Part shown: in pieces, positions 52,755-61,246 of the stretch
How the letters are laid out: every line of letters starts with the position of its first letter
Position numbering within the stretch: position 1 is the first letter of the stretch
From: Pedobacter sp. WC2423
Lineage (GTDB): Bacteria; Bacteroidota; Bacteroidia; Sphingobacteriales; Sphingobacteriaceae
DNA length: 64,000 bases
NCBI RefSeq assembly: GCF_040822065.1
Contig: NZ_CP162005.1
Span: 2,790,001 to 2,854,000, forward strand
Reading direction: 5' to 3'
Notes under the pieces: model-generated
The model's database searches: none
Told to the model about the DNA's origin: nothing
Seen by the model: only the letters and a program-made list of their open reading frames with translations
Translations under genes and position numbers: made by a program

Positions 52755-53564
52755 TTATTTACGTCTTTTGAACCTGGTATTGAGATGAAGATCATAGTTA
52801 TACTTAATTTGCCTGTAGACCAGCCTGACGAGGGAGATTAACGGGTTCCCGCTTTGTCTCCAGTTACTTCTGGTTACTGTACTGGGCTCTGCCGAAGAAT
52901 TCTCCTGCAAGAACAAACTATCATACTGGTCATAAAATAGTGCTCTTCCTTTATTTTGAATAAAAGATAAACACATTTCATATTCCGTTTTGTCAGACTT
53001 TATGCCCTCAGTATATAGACCGAAACGCTCAAAAAATGAAGAACGGCGCAAATGAGGGTGATCACTATAATTGTATATTTTGTTTTTATCTGTAAACCAT
53101 GGCTTGTACACCATCGTAGAGAAACCTTTTTGATAAGGCTTTAAATAAGGATAAGGGCCATAAGCATAAAATCTGACCAGGTCCAGATCTGCTTCTGCAT
53201 GCATCATGTCCATCGCATCCTTAAAATGCTCCGCAAAAGCAGGCAGCGGAATAAAATCTTCCTGCACATATAAAGTATAAGGCGTTTTTACTTCCAGCTG
53301 GCCTTTATTCAGGTTATTTCCTAATCCGCCATTGATTTTTGCTTTAATCAGCCTGTAGTTATAAACCTGTGCCATCTTTTCCAGCTGGCCCAAATGAGCA
53401 CTATCACTACAGTCATCAGAAACAATAATCTCCTTAAAACCGACCTGCTGTTCTTGAAAAGTACGCAGCAGGCGTTCCAGAGAACTACTCCTGTTATAGT
53501 GGGTAATCAGCAGGGTAACATCATCAAACAGGTTCTCCTTTGCATTTACTGGCATTGTGGACAT
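52755..53564 (-). CDS. Glycosyltransferase family 2 (paralogue set A)
   Basis: A 269-residue GT2, third member of the paralogous set: VTLLITHYNRSSSLERLLRTFQEQ, EIIVSDDCSDSAH, LIKAKINGGLGNNLNKGQLEV, YTLYVQEDFIPLP and YGPYPYLKPYQKGFSTMVYKPWFTDKNKIYNYSDHPHLRRSSF. The C-terminal LFLQENSSAEPSTVTRSNWRQSG recalls that of the 45558 gene (LTQENSAEEPST). It starts 3 nt after another GT2 gene and ends 2 nt before the GT8 gene, consistent with an operon. Substrate unknown. Confidence 0.87.
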   Translation of the reverse strand: MSTMPVNAKENLFDDVTLLITHYNRSSSLERLLRTFQEQQVGFKEIIVSDDCSDSAHLGQLEKMAQVYNYRLIKAKINGGLGNNLNKGQLEVKTPYTLYVQEDFIPLPAFAEHFKDAMDMMHAEADLDLVRFYAYGPYPYLKPYQKGFSTMVYKPWFTDKNKIYNYSDHPHLRRSSFFERFGLYTEGIKSDKTEYEMCLSFIQNKGRALFYDQYDSLFLQENSSAEPSTVTRSNWRQSGNPLISLVRLVYRQIKYNYDLHLNTRFKRRK

Positions 53565-53567
53565 ATA

Positions 53568-54398
53568 TTAATTTCGCGTAATAAAATTATACTTAAATCT
53601 TTTAAGGTCTTCTTTGATTCTGGAAATTACAATATTATAAAAAGATCCGTTCTGGCTCAGTGTTCTTACTCCTGTCCATACCCGCGCCTTTCTGGATTTT
53701 ACCTGCCTGATTTTACCATAGCGCATCAAATCCATACAAAGTTGTCCATCTTCACCTCTCCTGTTGATTTTGATAAAGCCAATTTTAAGGCCAAATTCTT
53801 TCACATACCCCATACTGATACCAAAAGTATTGAAATAAGGCTGTTTAATATGCCTGATTTCGGCCATGGCATCTTTTAATTTCTCCAATATCCTGAGTTT
53901 CCACCTCGGAAAACCCGGTTCTCCGATAAAAGAATATCTTCCATACACGCAGACTACATCTTTTTGTGTAAGTACACGCATCATTTCATCTACCCAGACT
54001 TCAGGGTAAAAGCAGTCAGCATCAGCGGTTAAGATATATTTGCCCAAAGCATTTTCCTGTCCTTTTTGTCTGGCCGGCCCTGCACCCTGGGTCAGCTCAT
54101 TAAAAGATTTCACATGCAGCTGATCGATCGTTTGCTGTGTTTTATCTTTTGAATTATTATTCACCACAATAATCTCAAAAGGGATCTGAGTAACCATTTT
54201 AGACAAAGAAGCCACACAGCGCAGGATATTTATCTCCTCATTCCATGCAATTACGACCACACTTACCAGCGGCTCTTTACTTTGTACCTGGTCAAGATCC
54301 TTATTGACTGCCGAAAATACAGCAGGATCAATATCCTCATACTTCTCATAAGTATAAAGAAACTGATCTATCCAGACGGGATTATATTGATGTTTCAT
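53568..54398 (-). CDS. Glycosyltransferase family 2
   Basis: A 276-residue inverting GT2 of a different subgroup from its neighbours. An N-terminal lead (about 1-35) precedes LVSVVVIAWNEEINILRCVASL, FEIIVVNNNSKDKTQQTI, GAGPARQKGQENALGKYILTADADCFYPEVWVDEM (DAD metal site) and a conserved RGEDGQLCMDLMRYGKI in place of the usual ED-Y acceptor motif. No membrane helix is evident. It lies 31 nt after the acyltransferase gene and 3 nt before the next GT2 gene in the EPS operon. The donor is unknown. Confidence 0.88.
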   Translation of the reverse strand: MKHQYNPVWIDQFLYTYEKYEDIDPAVFSAVNKDLDQVQSKEPLVSVVVIAWNEEINILRCVASLSKMVTQIPFEIIVVNNNSKDKTQQTIDQLHVKSFNELTQGAGPARQKGQENALGKYILTADADCFYPEVWVDEMMRVLTQKDVVCVYGRYSFIGEPGFPRWKLRILEKLKDAMAEIRHIKQPYFNTFGISMGYVKEFGLKIGFIKINRRGEDGQLCMDLMRYGKIRQVKSRKARVWTGVRTLSQNGSFYNIVISRIKEDLKRFKYNFITRN

Positions 54399-54429
54399 AA
54401 CGTTCAGCTTTGGAAGGATAAACTCAAAG

Positions 54430-55047
54430 TTATTTTACCTTTTCCCATATCTTATTTTCAAAATTATATACTTTTATCACCCTTGCCGGATTTCCAACCG
54501 CAACAGCATAATCAGGTATATCTTTAGTCACTACACTTCCGGCACCAATTATCGCATGTTTACCAATGGTAACTCCAGCTGTAATTACGCAATTTGCACC
54601 AATCCAGACTTCATCTCCGACCGTTATATTTTTAGTAACCGTTTGCTGCTCACTTGGAGGGATATCAATTAATTCATAGCCATGATTCAGTCCTGAAATT
54701 ACAATATTTTGCGCTAACATCACATGATTTCCGATCACAACCGGGCCAATGACTGTACAACCAATCCCGATGATGGTTTTTTCACCGATCACTACATCTC
54801 CAACGCCATTATTGATGGTCGAAAAATCTTCAATCAGGCTGTAATTGCCCAATTCAAAATGATTGAAAGGAAAAACATCAATCCTGGTCCTGAACCTGAC
54901 AATTGACCCCTTTCCTCTTTTATGTTTAAAAGGATTTATAAATAATCTAACCCATAATCTTGGTCTGAAATCGTTAGCAGGAATCAACATTCGGTGTGCT
55001 ATCTTTTTCAGTACCGGATTTGCTTTTATTTTCGCGGATAATGACAT
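54430..55047 (-). CDS. Left-handed beta-helix acyltransferase (WcaF/serine acetyltransferase-like)
   Basis: A 205-residue hexapeptide-repeat acyltransferase. Repeats run from about 65 to 185: VVIGEKTIIGIGCTVIGPVV, the loop SGLNHGYELIDIPPSEQQTV with the catalytic His, then ITVGDEVWIGANCVITAGVTIGKHAIIGAGSVVTKDIPDYAVAVGNPARVI. This ending is typical of WcaF/NodL-type O-acetyltransferases acting on sugars. It probably acetylates a sugar of the repeat unit. It could instead N-acetylate the 3-amino-sugar made by the module at 39518-40970, but it lies far from it. It is set 6 nt after a GT-B gene in the EPS operon. Confidence 0.87.
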   Translation of the reverse strand: MSLSAKIKANPVLKKIAHRMLIPANDFRPRLWVRLFINPFKHKRGKGSIVRFRTRIDVFPFNHFELGNYSLIEDFSTINNGVGDVVIGEKTIIGIGCTVIGPVVIGNHVMLAQNIVISGLNHGYELIDIPPSEQQTVTKNITVGDEVWIGANCVITAGVTIGKHAIIGAGSVVTKDIPDYAVAVGNPARVIKVYNFENKIWEKVK

Positions 55048-55053
55048 TTATAT

Positions 55054-56268
55054 TTATATAACTTGATTAATAGCCTTATACAATTCACCTACACTATTTT
55101 CCCAGGAATGTGAATGTGCAATTTTCACCCGGTAAGTTGCTGATTCTTCTGTATTTTCCGCTAAGCCTTTTTCAATTAATGTAACAAAACTCTCTTTATT
55201 TTCAGCAAGGTAAACCGTTTCTTCAAAAATCGTTACGGCCTCGGTATGGGTAGCGACCACAGGTTTCCCCATCGCCAGGTACTCATCAATTTTCCTTGGA
55301 TAGTTTCCGATGGTCACCTGGTTCACCAGCTGAGGATTAATACATAAATCAAATGCATTGATATACTGCGGTAAATCTTCAGGTTTCTGCGCACCCAGAA
55401 AATGGATGTTCGGAATTTCATGTAATTTACTCATTTTAAACACATCATCTTCAGGGCCTACCAGAATGATATTCCAATCTGGTTTGGTTACTGCAATATG
55501 CGCAATCAATTCTATATCCAGGCGAATACTTTGTAATGCGCCTACATAGCCGATTTTAGCCCCTTTTAAGCGATCAATAGCTGGTATGACAGGTAAAGCC
55601 GCTGAACTGGTGAAAATATCAAGCTCACAGCCCTGACCAATATAAAAAGAAGCCGGATTATATTGTTTACAGTAATTACTTAAATAAGTGGAATTTGCAA
55701 CACACAGGTCACTTTTTTTAATCAGTGCCGGTTCAATTCTCGTCCCGTGTTTTTTCCAGTAATCCACAGCCAGCATAAAATCTCTGGAATAATAAATACT
55801 TAACGAAGGATGCAGAAATTCTTTCAGGTAAAAACTCTTGAACATATCATTATCATTGAAGAGTATGATATCCTTAAAGCCCAGTAATGCAGTTGTTTTT
55901 AAAATTGATTTCGCAAAAAGCCTGTTATTCCGTTTATTTAACCAGTCGAAAAGGTTGAAATTATTAATCCAGTTCACAGATTCTATCAATACATCCGGAT
56001 ATAAAGTCCATAAGTTATCAGTAACCGGGATCAAACCATTCTCTTTTCCTTTAATGACCGCCTTACGTTTGATAATCTTACTATCTTTTCTGTTCCGGAG
56101 CAAAGTTATTCTGTCTAATGCAGAGTTCACATATAAAACCCGATTATGCTTAGCCAGCTCAATAGCAATATTTTTGCAATTGCTGCCAATATTAACATCC
56201 CATGGCTGCTGACCGACAATGACGATATCTCTTCCCGAAATGATTTCTTCCTGTGGTTGACTAATCAT
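55054..56268 (-). CDS. GT-B glycosyltransferase (GT4-like)
   Basis: A 404-residue GT-B enzyme. The N-terminal domain begins DIVIVGQQPWDVNIGSNCKNIAIELAKHNRVLYV. The C-terminal domain carries GAKIGYVGALQSIRLDIELIAHIA, NIILVGPEDDVFKM, FLGAQKPEDLPQYINAFDLCINPQ and YPRKIDEYLAMGKPVVATHTEAV, which holds the conserved KxxEYLAxGKPVV site that binds the nucleotide. This pattern is typical of GT4-like EPS enzymes in Bacteroidota. It lies 5 nt after a membrane GT2 gene. No signal peptide is seen; it should act at the cytosolic face. The donor is unknown. Confidence 0.88.
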   Translation of the reverse strand: MISQPQEEIISGRDIVIVGQQPWDVNIGSNCKNIAIELAKHNRVLYVNSALDRITLLRNRKDSKIIKRKAVIKGKENGLIPVTDNLWTLYPDVLIESVNWINNFNLFDWLNKRNNRLFAKSILKTTALLGFKDIILFNDNDMFKSFYLKEFLHPSLSIYYSRDFMLAVDYWKKHGTRIEPALIKKSDLCVANSTYLSNYCKQYNPASFYIGQGCELDIFTSSAALPVIPAIDRLKGAKIGYVGALQSIRLDIELIAHIAVTKPDWNIILVGPEDDVFKMSKLHEIPNIHFLGAQKPEDLPQYINAFDLCINPQLVNQVTIGNYPRKIDEYLAMGKPVVATHTEAVTIFEETVYLAENKESFVTLIEKGLAENTEESATYRVKIAHSHSWENSVGELYKAINQVI

Positions 56269-56273
56269 ATAAT

Positions 56274-57428
56274 TTATGAGGTAACATCATGTTTAGTGGC
56301 AACAGAGCGTTTATTAGCTTGCTTTGCGTGCACTAAAGATAACAATTGAAAAAATATAAACTTAGGAATGTTAATTAAGGATTTGTAAATTCTGGAATCC
56401 GTAGGATAACGCAGCAGTGCGATCAGGAAACCAGCCGCAAAAAGTCCAAAAGCGATGAACCAGATCAAAGCATAAAAAGGGAAAATAAACAAATTGATAA
56501 AGGCGCAGATCATGGATAACAAGATGAACATAAACAAAGGCGGCCTTAACAAGATCAGACCAAATAGAAACTGGTTCCAGTTCAATCCTTTGATTCCCTT
56601 AAATAAAATATCAAACCCGTAGCCAAAATACTTAAACCAGGTATTGATCCATCTGGAACGCTGATTAACCAGCTGTGCGGAATTGGTAGTTTTCTCATCA
56701 AATACAATTGCATTTTCAGCAAATGCAATCCGTTTTCCCTGCTTTAAAAGCTGTGCCTGTAATACCTTATCAAATCCTGCCCCGGTGATATCCAGGTTTT
56801 CAAAACATGCTTTGTACAAGTCTGTTTTGAAAGCCATTCCAGATCCGGCCAGTGTAGCAGATGAGCCCAGTTCAAATAAGATTTCCCCATCATAAAAATG
56901 ATAATAGATATCTCTTGCTGCATCCAGACAGGCAAAAGTTGTATTCAGGTTTTTAGCCGCCCTGACGCCTTGTACAGCCTCAAATCCCTGGTCAAAAAAC
57001 ACATTTAATTCATGGAGATATTCAGGGTCAGTCAAGTTATCGCTATCAATAATAGTCAGGATCTCATGCGCTCTTTTAAAATGGCTGATTGCGTAAAGAT
57101 GTGACCTGGTATTACTCGCTAAAACAGTCTCTGGCCTGAGCAGGATTACTTTTTCGTTGTTAAAATGCAGATTGGAAATATCACAGTTATCAGCTACGAC
57201 ATAAATCAGGTAGTTTTTATAATTCAGCTGCAACAAAGAATCCACCACCTGGTGCAAAAGCCCGGTTTGCTCATAGGCAGTCACAATGATGGCGTAATCA
57301 TAGTCTGTTTGATACAGCGTGTTCCTTCTCTTTTTGCTTAAGAGCTTATAAAACAGGAAAAGTACTATTGGAAGCACAAGATTGTATCCAATAATAATTT
57401 GCAGAACTATCCAGAGCGTTATCTTCAT
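56274..57428 (-). CDS. Membrane glycosyltransferase family 2
   Basis: A 384-residue GT2 from ATG 57428; the TTG two codons before is less likely. An N-terminal membrane helix (about 2-27) comes first. The catalytic core has YDYAIIVTAYEQTGLLHQVVDSL, YLIYVVADNCDISN, LTIIDSDNLTDPEYL (DSD metal site), GSGMAFKTDLY and the acceptor motif QRSRWINTWF, which matches the Q-x-x-RW signature of processive GT2 enzymes such as cellulose and hyaluronan synthases. Two to four helices follow at about 275-360. It may thus extend a glycan chain or act on a lipid carrier. It starts 15 nt after the small membrane peptide gene. Confidence 0.88.
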   Translation of the reverse strand: MKITLWIVLQIIIGYNLVLPIVLFLFYKLLSKKRRNTLYQTDYDYAIIVTAYEQTGLLHQVVDSLLQLNYKNYLIYVVADNCDISNLHFNNEKVILLRPETVLASNTRSHLYAISHFKRAHEILTIIDSDNLTDPEYLHELNVFFDQGFEAVQGVRAAKNLNTTFACLDAARDIYYHFYDGEILFELGSSATLAGSGMAFKTDLYKACFENLDITGAGFDKVLQAQLLKQGKRIAFAENAIVFDEKTTNSAQLVNQRSRWINTWFKYFGYGFDILFKGIKGLNWNQFLFGLILLRPPLFMFILLSMICAFINLFIFPFYALIWFIAFGLFAAGFLIALLRYPTDSRIYKSLINIPKFIFFQLLSLVHAKQANKRSVATKHDVTS

Positions 57429-57443
57429 GAGCAATCCTTTTTA

Positions 57444-57551
57444 TTAATTATTTTCTTCTTTTGCCTGCTGCTGCTCAAAGTACTTTCTGGACTTATAAAA
57501 TCCATAAGCAAAGAAGAGTAAACCAGGAATAAGAAATATTTCAAATGGCAT
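57444..57551 (-). CDS. Small membrane peptide, 35 residues
   Basis: A short ORF from ATG 57551 to TAA at 57444 encodes a 35-residue protein starting MPFEIFLIPGLLFFAYGFYK. It has one hydrophobic helix (about 4-20) followed by a basic and Gln/Glu-rich tail (KSRKYFEQQQAKEENN). It exactly fills the gap between the polymerase gene (11 nt) and the membrane GT2 gene (15 nt), with spacing typical of an operon member. A signal-anchor topology with the basic tail in the cytosol is likely by the positive-inside rule. Function is unknown. It could help assemble the polymerase or glycosyltransferase in the membrane. Confidence 0.55.
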   Translation of the reverse strand: MPFEIFLIPGLLFFAYGFYKSRKYFEQQQAKEENN

Positions 57552-57562
57552 GACGGGTCTGA

Positions 57563-59050
57563 TTAAATAGGTTTAACTACAATGAGGCTGCTGTTATCAA
57601 GGTTACTCGTATCAATTACTAAGTTCTCCTGTGCAATTTCTTTATCAAATTTCGGTCCCAGATAAACCAGCACAAATGAAATACAGACAATTAAAGAAGA
57701 AGGCATATTATTGATCACCTCATTTCCATAACTGCAAAAGAAAATCCCGGCACTGGCTGATAGGATTGCAATCAGTTTTACTTTCAGTTTTTTATCCTGT
57801 ATCATCCAGATAATCCCGCAGCATTTTCCTAAAATATACATCAGCATACTAAACCACAGCGTTAAACCCACAATGCCATACATGGCCCAGATTTTAACCC
57901 AGTAGCTATCCGGCTGTATAATGGAGAGAAATTTATCCTGGTTATACTCCGAGAAGGCCCCTAAAACGCCCAATCCACCACCAAAAGGCCTCGAACTAAG
58001 ATATTCCCTCAAAATCCGCTGTGTATTGAAACGAACATTCAAGGATGGATCTTCAGGATCCAGAGAACTTCTGAAACGGTTAATTTCATAATAGTTACTT
58101 CCGATAGTCGTGTATTTCAATCCACCTAAAAAGACGGCCATAAACAAACCACCTAAAAACAATACCTTGAAATTTTTAGTCAGAAATATCGCAAAAACTG
58201 CCGCGACAACCAGGGCAAAAAATGCCCCTCTTGTACCGGAAAGCAACATTGCATAGCCGTAAAAACCAGCAAGAGTTAATAAAGTTACTTTTTTCCAAAG
58301 CCTGGACGAGCCCAAAGCCAGTACCACAGCCATCACTACAAATACAGCCTCAAATGCACCAAACTGCCCTGCATCATAAAAGGAGAATGCACGCAGTTTG
58401 CCGAAAATCAAATGGGTAGCGCCACCCGGCCCGTCAATAAACCGCTGTTCACCAGGAAATAAGCCAAAATGTATCTGTTTAATCCCATTCAATGCAGCCA
58501 CAAGAGCTAAACCAAGAATCAGTTTAATGAAAAGATCAAGATCACTCTTCTTGTTAAATACAATAAAACTCAAAGGAATAAGCAATACCGGATACAGGGC
58601 AACAGACCTGATTTCCATCAGCCAGCCCATTACACTTGCTCCGGCAGGATTAATAACTTCGATGACGCTGACAATAAACCAGATCAGGAATAATAAGCTC
58701 AGGTCATTACGGATCACCAGCCAGTCTTCCTTTTTATAATAAATCAAGGAGGACAGCCAGGTCAGGACCAGCAGTAATTCAATCCCCATTCCATAAGACA
58801 GGCCCCCTATTTCCCTGCCCAGAAAGCCCAGTAAAAAACAGTAAATGACTAAGGTTACCAGCCCTACCTTTGGATTTCTGAAAAGAAAAATCAGGTAAAC
58901 AGTAAATACGGCCAGCAGCGCTAATACTACCGGAACTAAAAATTCCAGTTTTGCAACCGCAAAACTGGATATTCCCGCTATTAAAAGACCAAAAATTAAA
59001 AACTTTATTCTCGACTTCTTTAAAAACAGGTGATTAGAATCTCGCTGCAT
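57563..59050 (-). CDS. O-antigen ligase/Wzy-like polymerase family membrane protein
   Basis: A 495-residue protein with about 11-12 membrane helices. The central stretch FYGYAMLLSGTRGAFFALVVAAVFAIF (about 265-290) is the SGTRGA motif of the O-antigen ligase/polymerase domain. The large periplasmic loop after it contains RFNTQRILREYLSSRPFGGGLGVLG, with the R-x(n)-G-x-G pattern usual in Wzy/WaaL. With the flippase and chain-length protein of the same operon, polymerase (Wzy) is the more likely role than ligase. It starts 21 nt after the Wzc-like gene and ends 11 nt before the small membrane peptide gene. Homologues differ widely, so specificity is unknown. Confidence 0.87.
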   Translation of the reverse strand: MQRDSNHLFLKKSRIKFLIFGLLIAGISSFAVAKLEFLVPVVLALLAVFTVYLIFLFRNPKVGLVTLVIYCFLLGFLGREIGGLSYGMGIELLLVLTWLSSLIYYKKEDWLVIRNDLSLLFLIWFIVSVIEVINPAGASVMGWLMEIRSVALYPVLLIPLSFIVFNKKSDLDLFIKLILGLALVAALNGIKQIHFGLFPGEQRFIDGPGGATHLIFGKLRAFSFYDAGQFGAFEAVFVVMAVVLALGSSRLWKKVTLLTLAGFYGYAMLLSGTRGAFFALVVAAVFAIFLTKNFKVLFLGGLFMAVFLGGLKYTTIGSNYYEINRFRSSLDPEDPSLNVRFNTQRILREYLSSRPFGGGLGVLGAFSEYNQDKFLSIIQPDSYWVKIWAMYGIVGLTLWFSMLMYILGKCCGIIWMIQDKKLKVKLIAILSASAGIFFCSYGNEVINNMPSSLIVCISFVLVYLGPKFDKEIAQENLVIDTSNLDNSSLIVVKPI

Positions 59051-59071
59051 AATTAAATATCTACCGCTAAA

Positions 59072-61222
59072 TTAACCATCAATTCCGGCTAATTTTATTT
59101 TATTTATCACCCAGCCCATAAATCCAGGCTGTTTCTTAAGAAAGGCTATTAAATCTTTGTCTGAACCAGTCAATGTTTTGCCTGCTTCAAATACAGCAAC
59201 GTTCTTCTCTGTAAATGAAAGCCATTCTTTGGCCAGGTTAATATTCAATAAGCTATTGACATCAATGATAATGATATCAAATTGTTTTTTAAGTACATCA
59301 AATCCAGCTCTCAGATTTCTTTCACTCTGGATTTCCAGTAAAGATCTGGTTTCATCAATCTTATTCAGACGGGTAATCATGTCATCAATCTGTATTTCTC
59401 TTTTCACCAAAAAGGTCTCAAAGTTCTGACTGATTTGTAACTGTTTAGAGTCTGACAAGACCGGGGCTACCTGATCACCACCAATCAATAATACTTTTTT
59501 ACCAGTCATCGCATAAGCATAAGCCAGGTTCGAAGCCAGGAATGTTTTTCCTTCTCCTACACCTAAACTTGTAATCCCCAATACGCGGCTGTCTTCCTTC
59601 GCCATTTCATCACCAATCTCAAACCTTAATGATCTCAGCAAATCTTTATGGATCGTATAGTTATTATTTTTAGTATCATTCCAGATCGATTTGATATCTG
59701 TAACCTGCTCAGGAATATAATTCAAACTACCCAGTACACGCATTTTGGTCGCAGCTTCCAGCTGGTGAATGGTATTGATAGAATGGTCTGTTATAAACAG
59801 CAATACCAGAAGAGAGAAACAAACTGCAAAAGTAGCAATACCCGATAAAGCGATATATACAATAGTTTTTGAAGCTTCAGCAGAACCAGGTAAACCCACC
59901 TGTGCAACCTGAAGTTTTAAACCCGTATTTTGCTCTGTACGGCTTGTATTGGTCCGTTCCAGTGCGGCCATATAGTCTTTGGTCGCAATATCAGCATCAC
60001 GCTCATAATTTTGTATGCCGGCATCAAAAGGAACCATTGTATTGTATTGTCCTTTCAACTTCGCCAGTTGTTTATCAATAGAGCTGATCGTATTTTTAAT
60101 CTGTTCTGTTGAAATCTCCAGGTTATTTTTTTGCTGTATTAATCCTTGTTTCGCAATCTGGGGGTCTACTACATTTTTATCAGAATTTCTTGCAGACTGT
60201 CTGGATATTAAAGTCTGCAGAGAATCTATTTTACGTTTATCAGACTGTCTGAAACTGTTATCAATATAACGATCATTAGCTGCTTTCAATTCGCTCTTTA
60301 AATTCAGAATGGTATTGTTATCCTCTACAACAGTCCCCCCCATGTAAGGGTCCCCAACTCCTCTTAATTTGTTCTTGATCGCAGAAAGTGCACCCTGGTT
60401 TGCCTGAATATCACGGATTGCCTGTGCTTTTCTTTCCTCATACTGAGAAATTTGAGAATAAACTGTAGCTGCCTGTTCGTTCAGGTTCAGTACCCCATTT
60501 TTCATTTTGAAGCCTTTCAACGCTCCGTTTTTAGCATTCATTTCTCTTTCCTTCTTTTTCAGCAAGGAATCAAGCACAGCTATAGAGTTATTCTGATTGT
60601 TATAAACATCAATACTATAATTGCTGATAAATTCAGTGGCTAAAGTATTGACCACATAAGCAGATAAAAGCGGATCCTCTGAAGTAAAATCGATATTGAC
60701 AAAATCACTGTTATCAGGTCTGTAAATCATCATTTTTTTATTCAGGGCAGCTTCACCATAACCCATCGATTGCAGGATATCATATAATTTGAATTTCCCT
60801 TTGTTATCATAAACGGTAACCGGAACCTTTTGCGCAAGTCTTTTCTTGTAGGTATTCAGCAATTCCGATTTCTGCGCAGCAGGAAGAGAATCCAGTTTAG
60901 GACTGTATTTTCTGAACGCAGCTTTCGGATTTTCCAGGTCATGAATAATCAGATTATAAGAAAGAATACTCATGATCTTTCTCATTTTCATCTTTTCAAT
61001 AATATTACTGAACTGCTGACTGGTCTTGAAATAATCGTTCTGTGTCTGTGAAGACAATTGCTTGGACTGATCTACCAGACCAGTAGAAATCTGAACCTGA
61101 GATTTATACTCTTTAGGAATATTTTTAGATAGAAAATAAGTGATAACGGCAGCGACTACAGGTACCAGTATCAGTATCCATATATATCTTTTGAGCAGCT
61201 TTAAAAATCTTTGAATGTCCAT
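59072..61222 (-). CDS. Wzc-like chain-length/co-polymerase protein with divergent tyrosine-kinase domain
   Basis: A 716-residue inner-membrane protein. Two helices (about 13-31 and 447-476) enclose a Wzz domain with long coiled coils (about 195-420). The cytosolic part is BY-kinase-like: Walker A ITSLGVGEGKTFLASN near 552-567 is intact. Walker A-prime is VLLIGGDQ, with Gly where the catalytic Asp is normally found. Walker B is IIIIDVN. The C-terminus GFMGWVINKIKLAGIDG has no tyrosine cluster, so classical autophosphorylation is unlikely. The protein should control chain length of the polymer made by the Wzy-like protein and may act through nucleotide binding alone. It lies 24 nt after the TolC-family gene in the operon. 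Confidence 0.9.
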   Translation of the reverse strand: MDIQRFLKLLKRYIWILILVPVVAAVITYFLSKNIPKEYKSQVQISTGLVDQSKQLSSQTQNDYFKTSQQFSNIIEKMKMRKIMSILSYNLIIHDLENPKAAFRKYSPKLDSLPAAQKSELLNTYKKRLAQKVPVTVYDNKGKFKLYDILQSMGYGEAALNKKMMIYRPDNSDFVNIDFTSEDPLLSAYVVNTLATEFISNYSIDVYNNQNNSIAVLDSLLKKKEREMNAKNGALKGFKMKNGVLNLNEQAATVYSQISQYEERKAQAIRDIQANQGALSAIKNKLRGVGDPYMGGTVVEDNNTILNLKSELKAANDRYIDNSFRQSDKRKIDSLQTLISRQSARNSDKNVVDPQIAKQGLIQQKNNLEISTEQIKNTISSIDKQLAKLKGQYNTMVPFDAGIQNYERDADIATKDYMAALERTNTSRTEQNTGLKLQVAQVGLPGSAEASKTIVYIALSGIATFAVCFSLLVLLFITDHSINTIHQLEAATKMRVLGSLNYIPEQVTDIKSIWNDTKNNNYTIHKDLLRSLRFEIGDEMAKEDSRVLGITSLGVGEGKTFLASNLAYAYAMTGKKVLLIGGDQVAPVLSDSKQLQISQNFETFLVKREIQIDDMITRLNKIDETRSLLEIQSERNLRAGFDVLKKQFDIIIIDVNSLLNINLAKEWLSFTEKNVAVFEAGKTLTGSDKDLIAFLKKQPGFMGWVINKIKLAGIDG

Positions 61223-61246
61223 TTTCAGTAATAAACTTGAATTATT

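Noticed and set aside
53394-53879. 161-codon plus-strand ORF across two GT2 genes
   Set aside because: It is antisense to two genes with clear GT2 motifs, and its translation shows no domain pattern.
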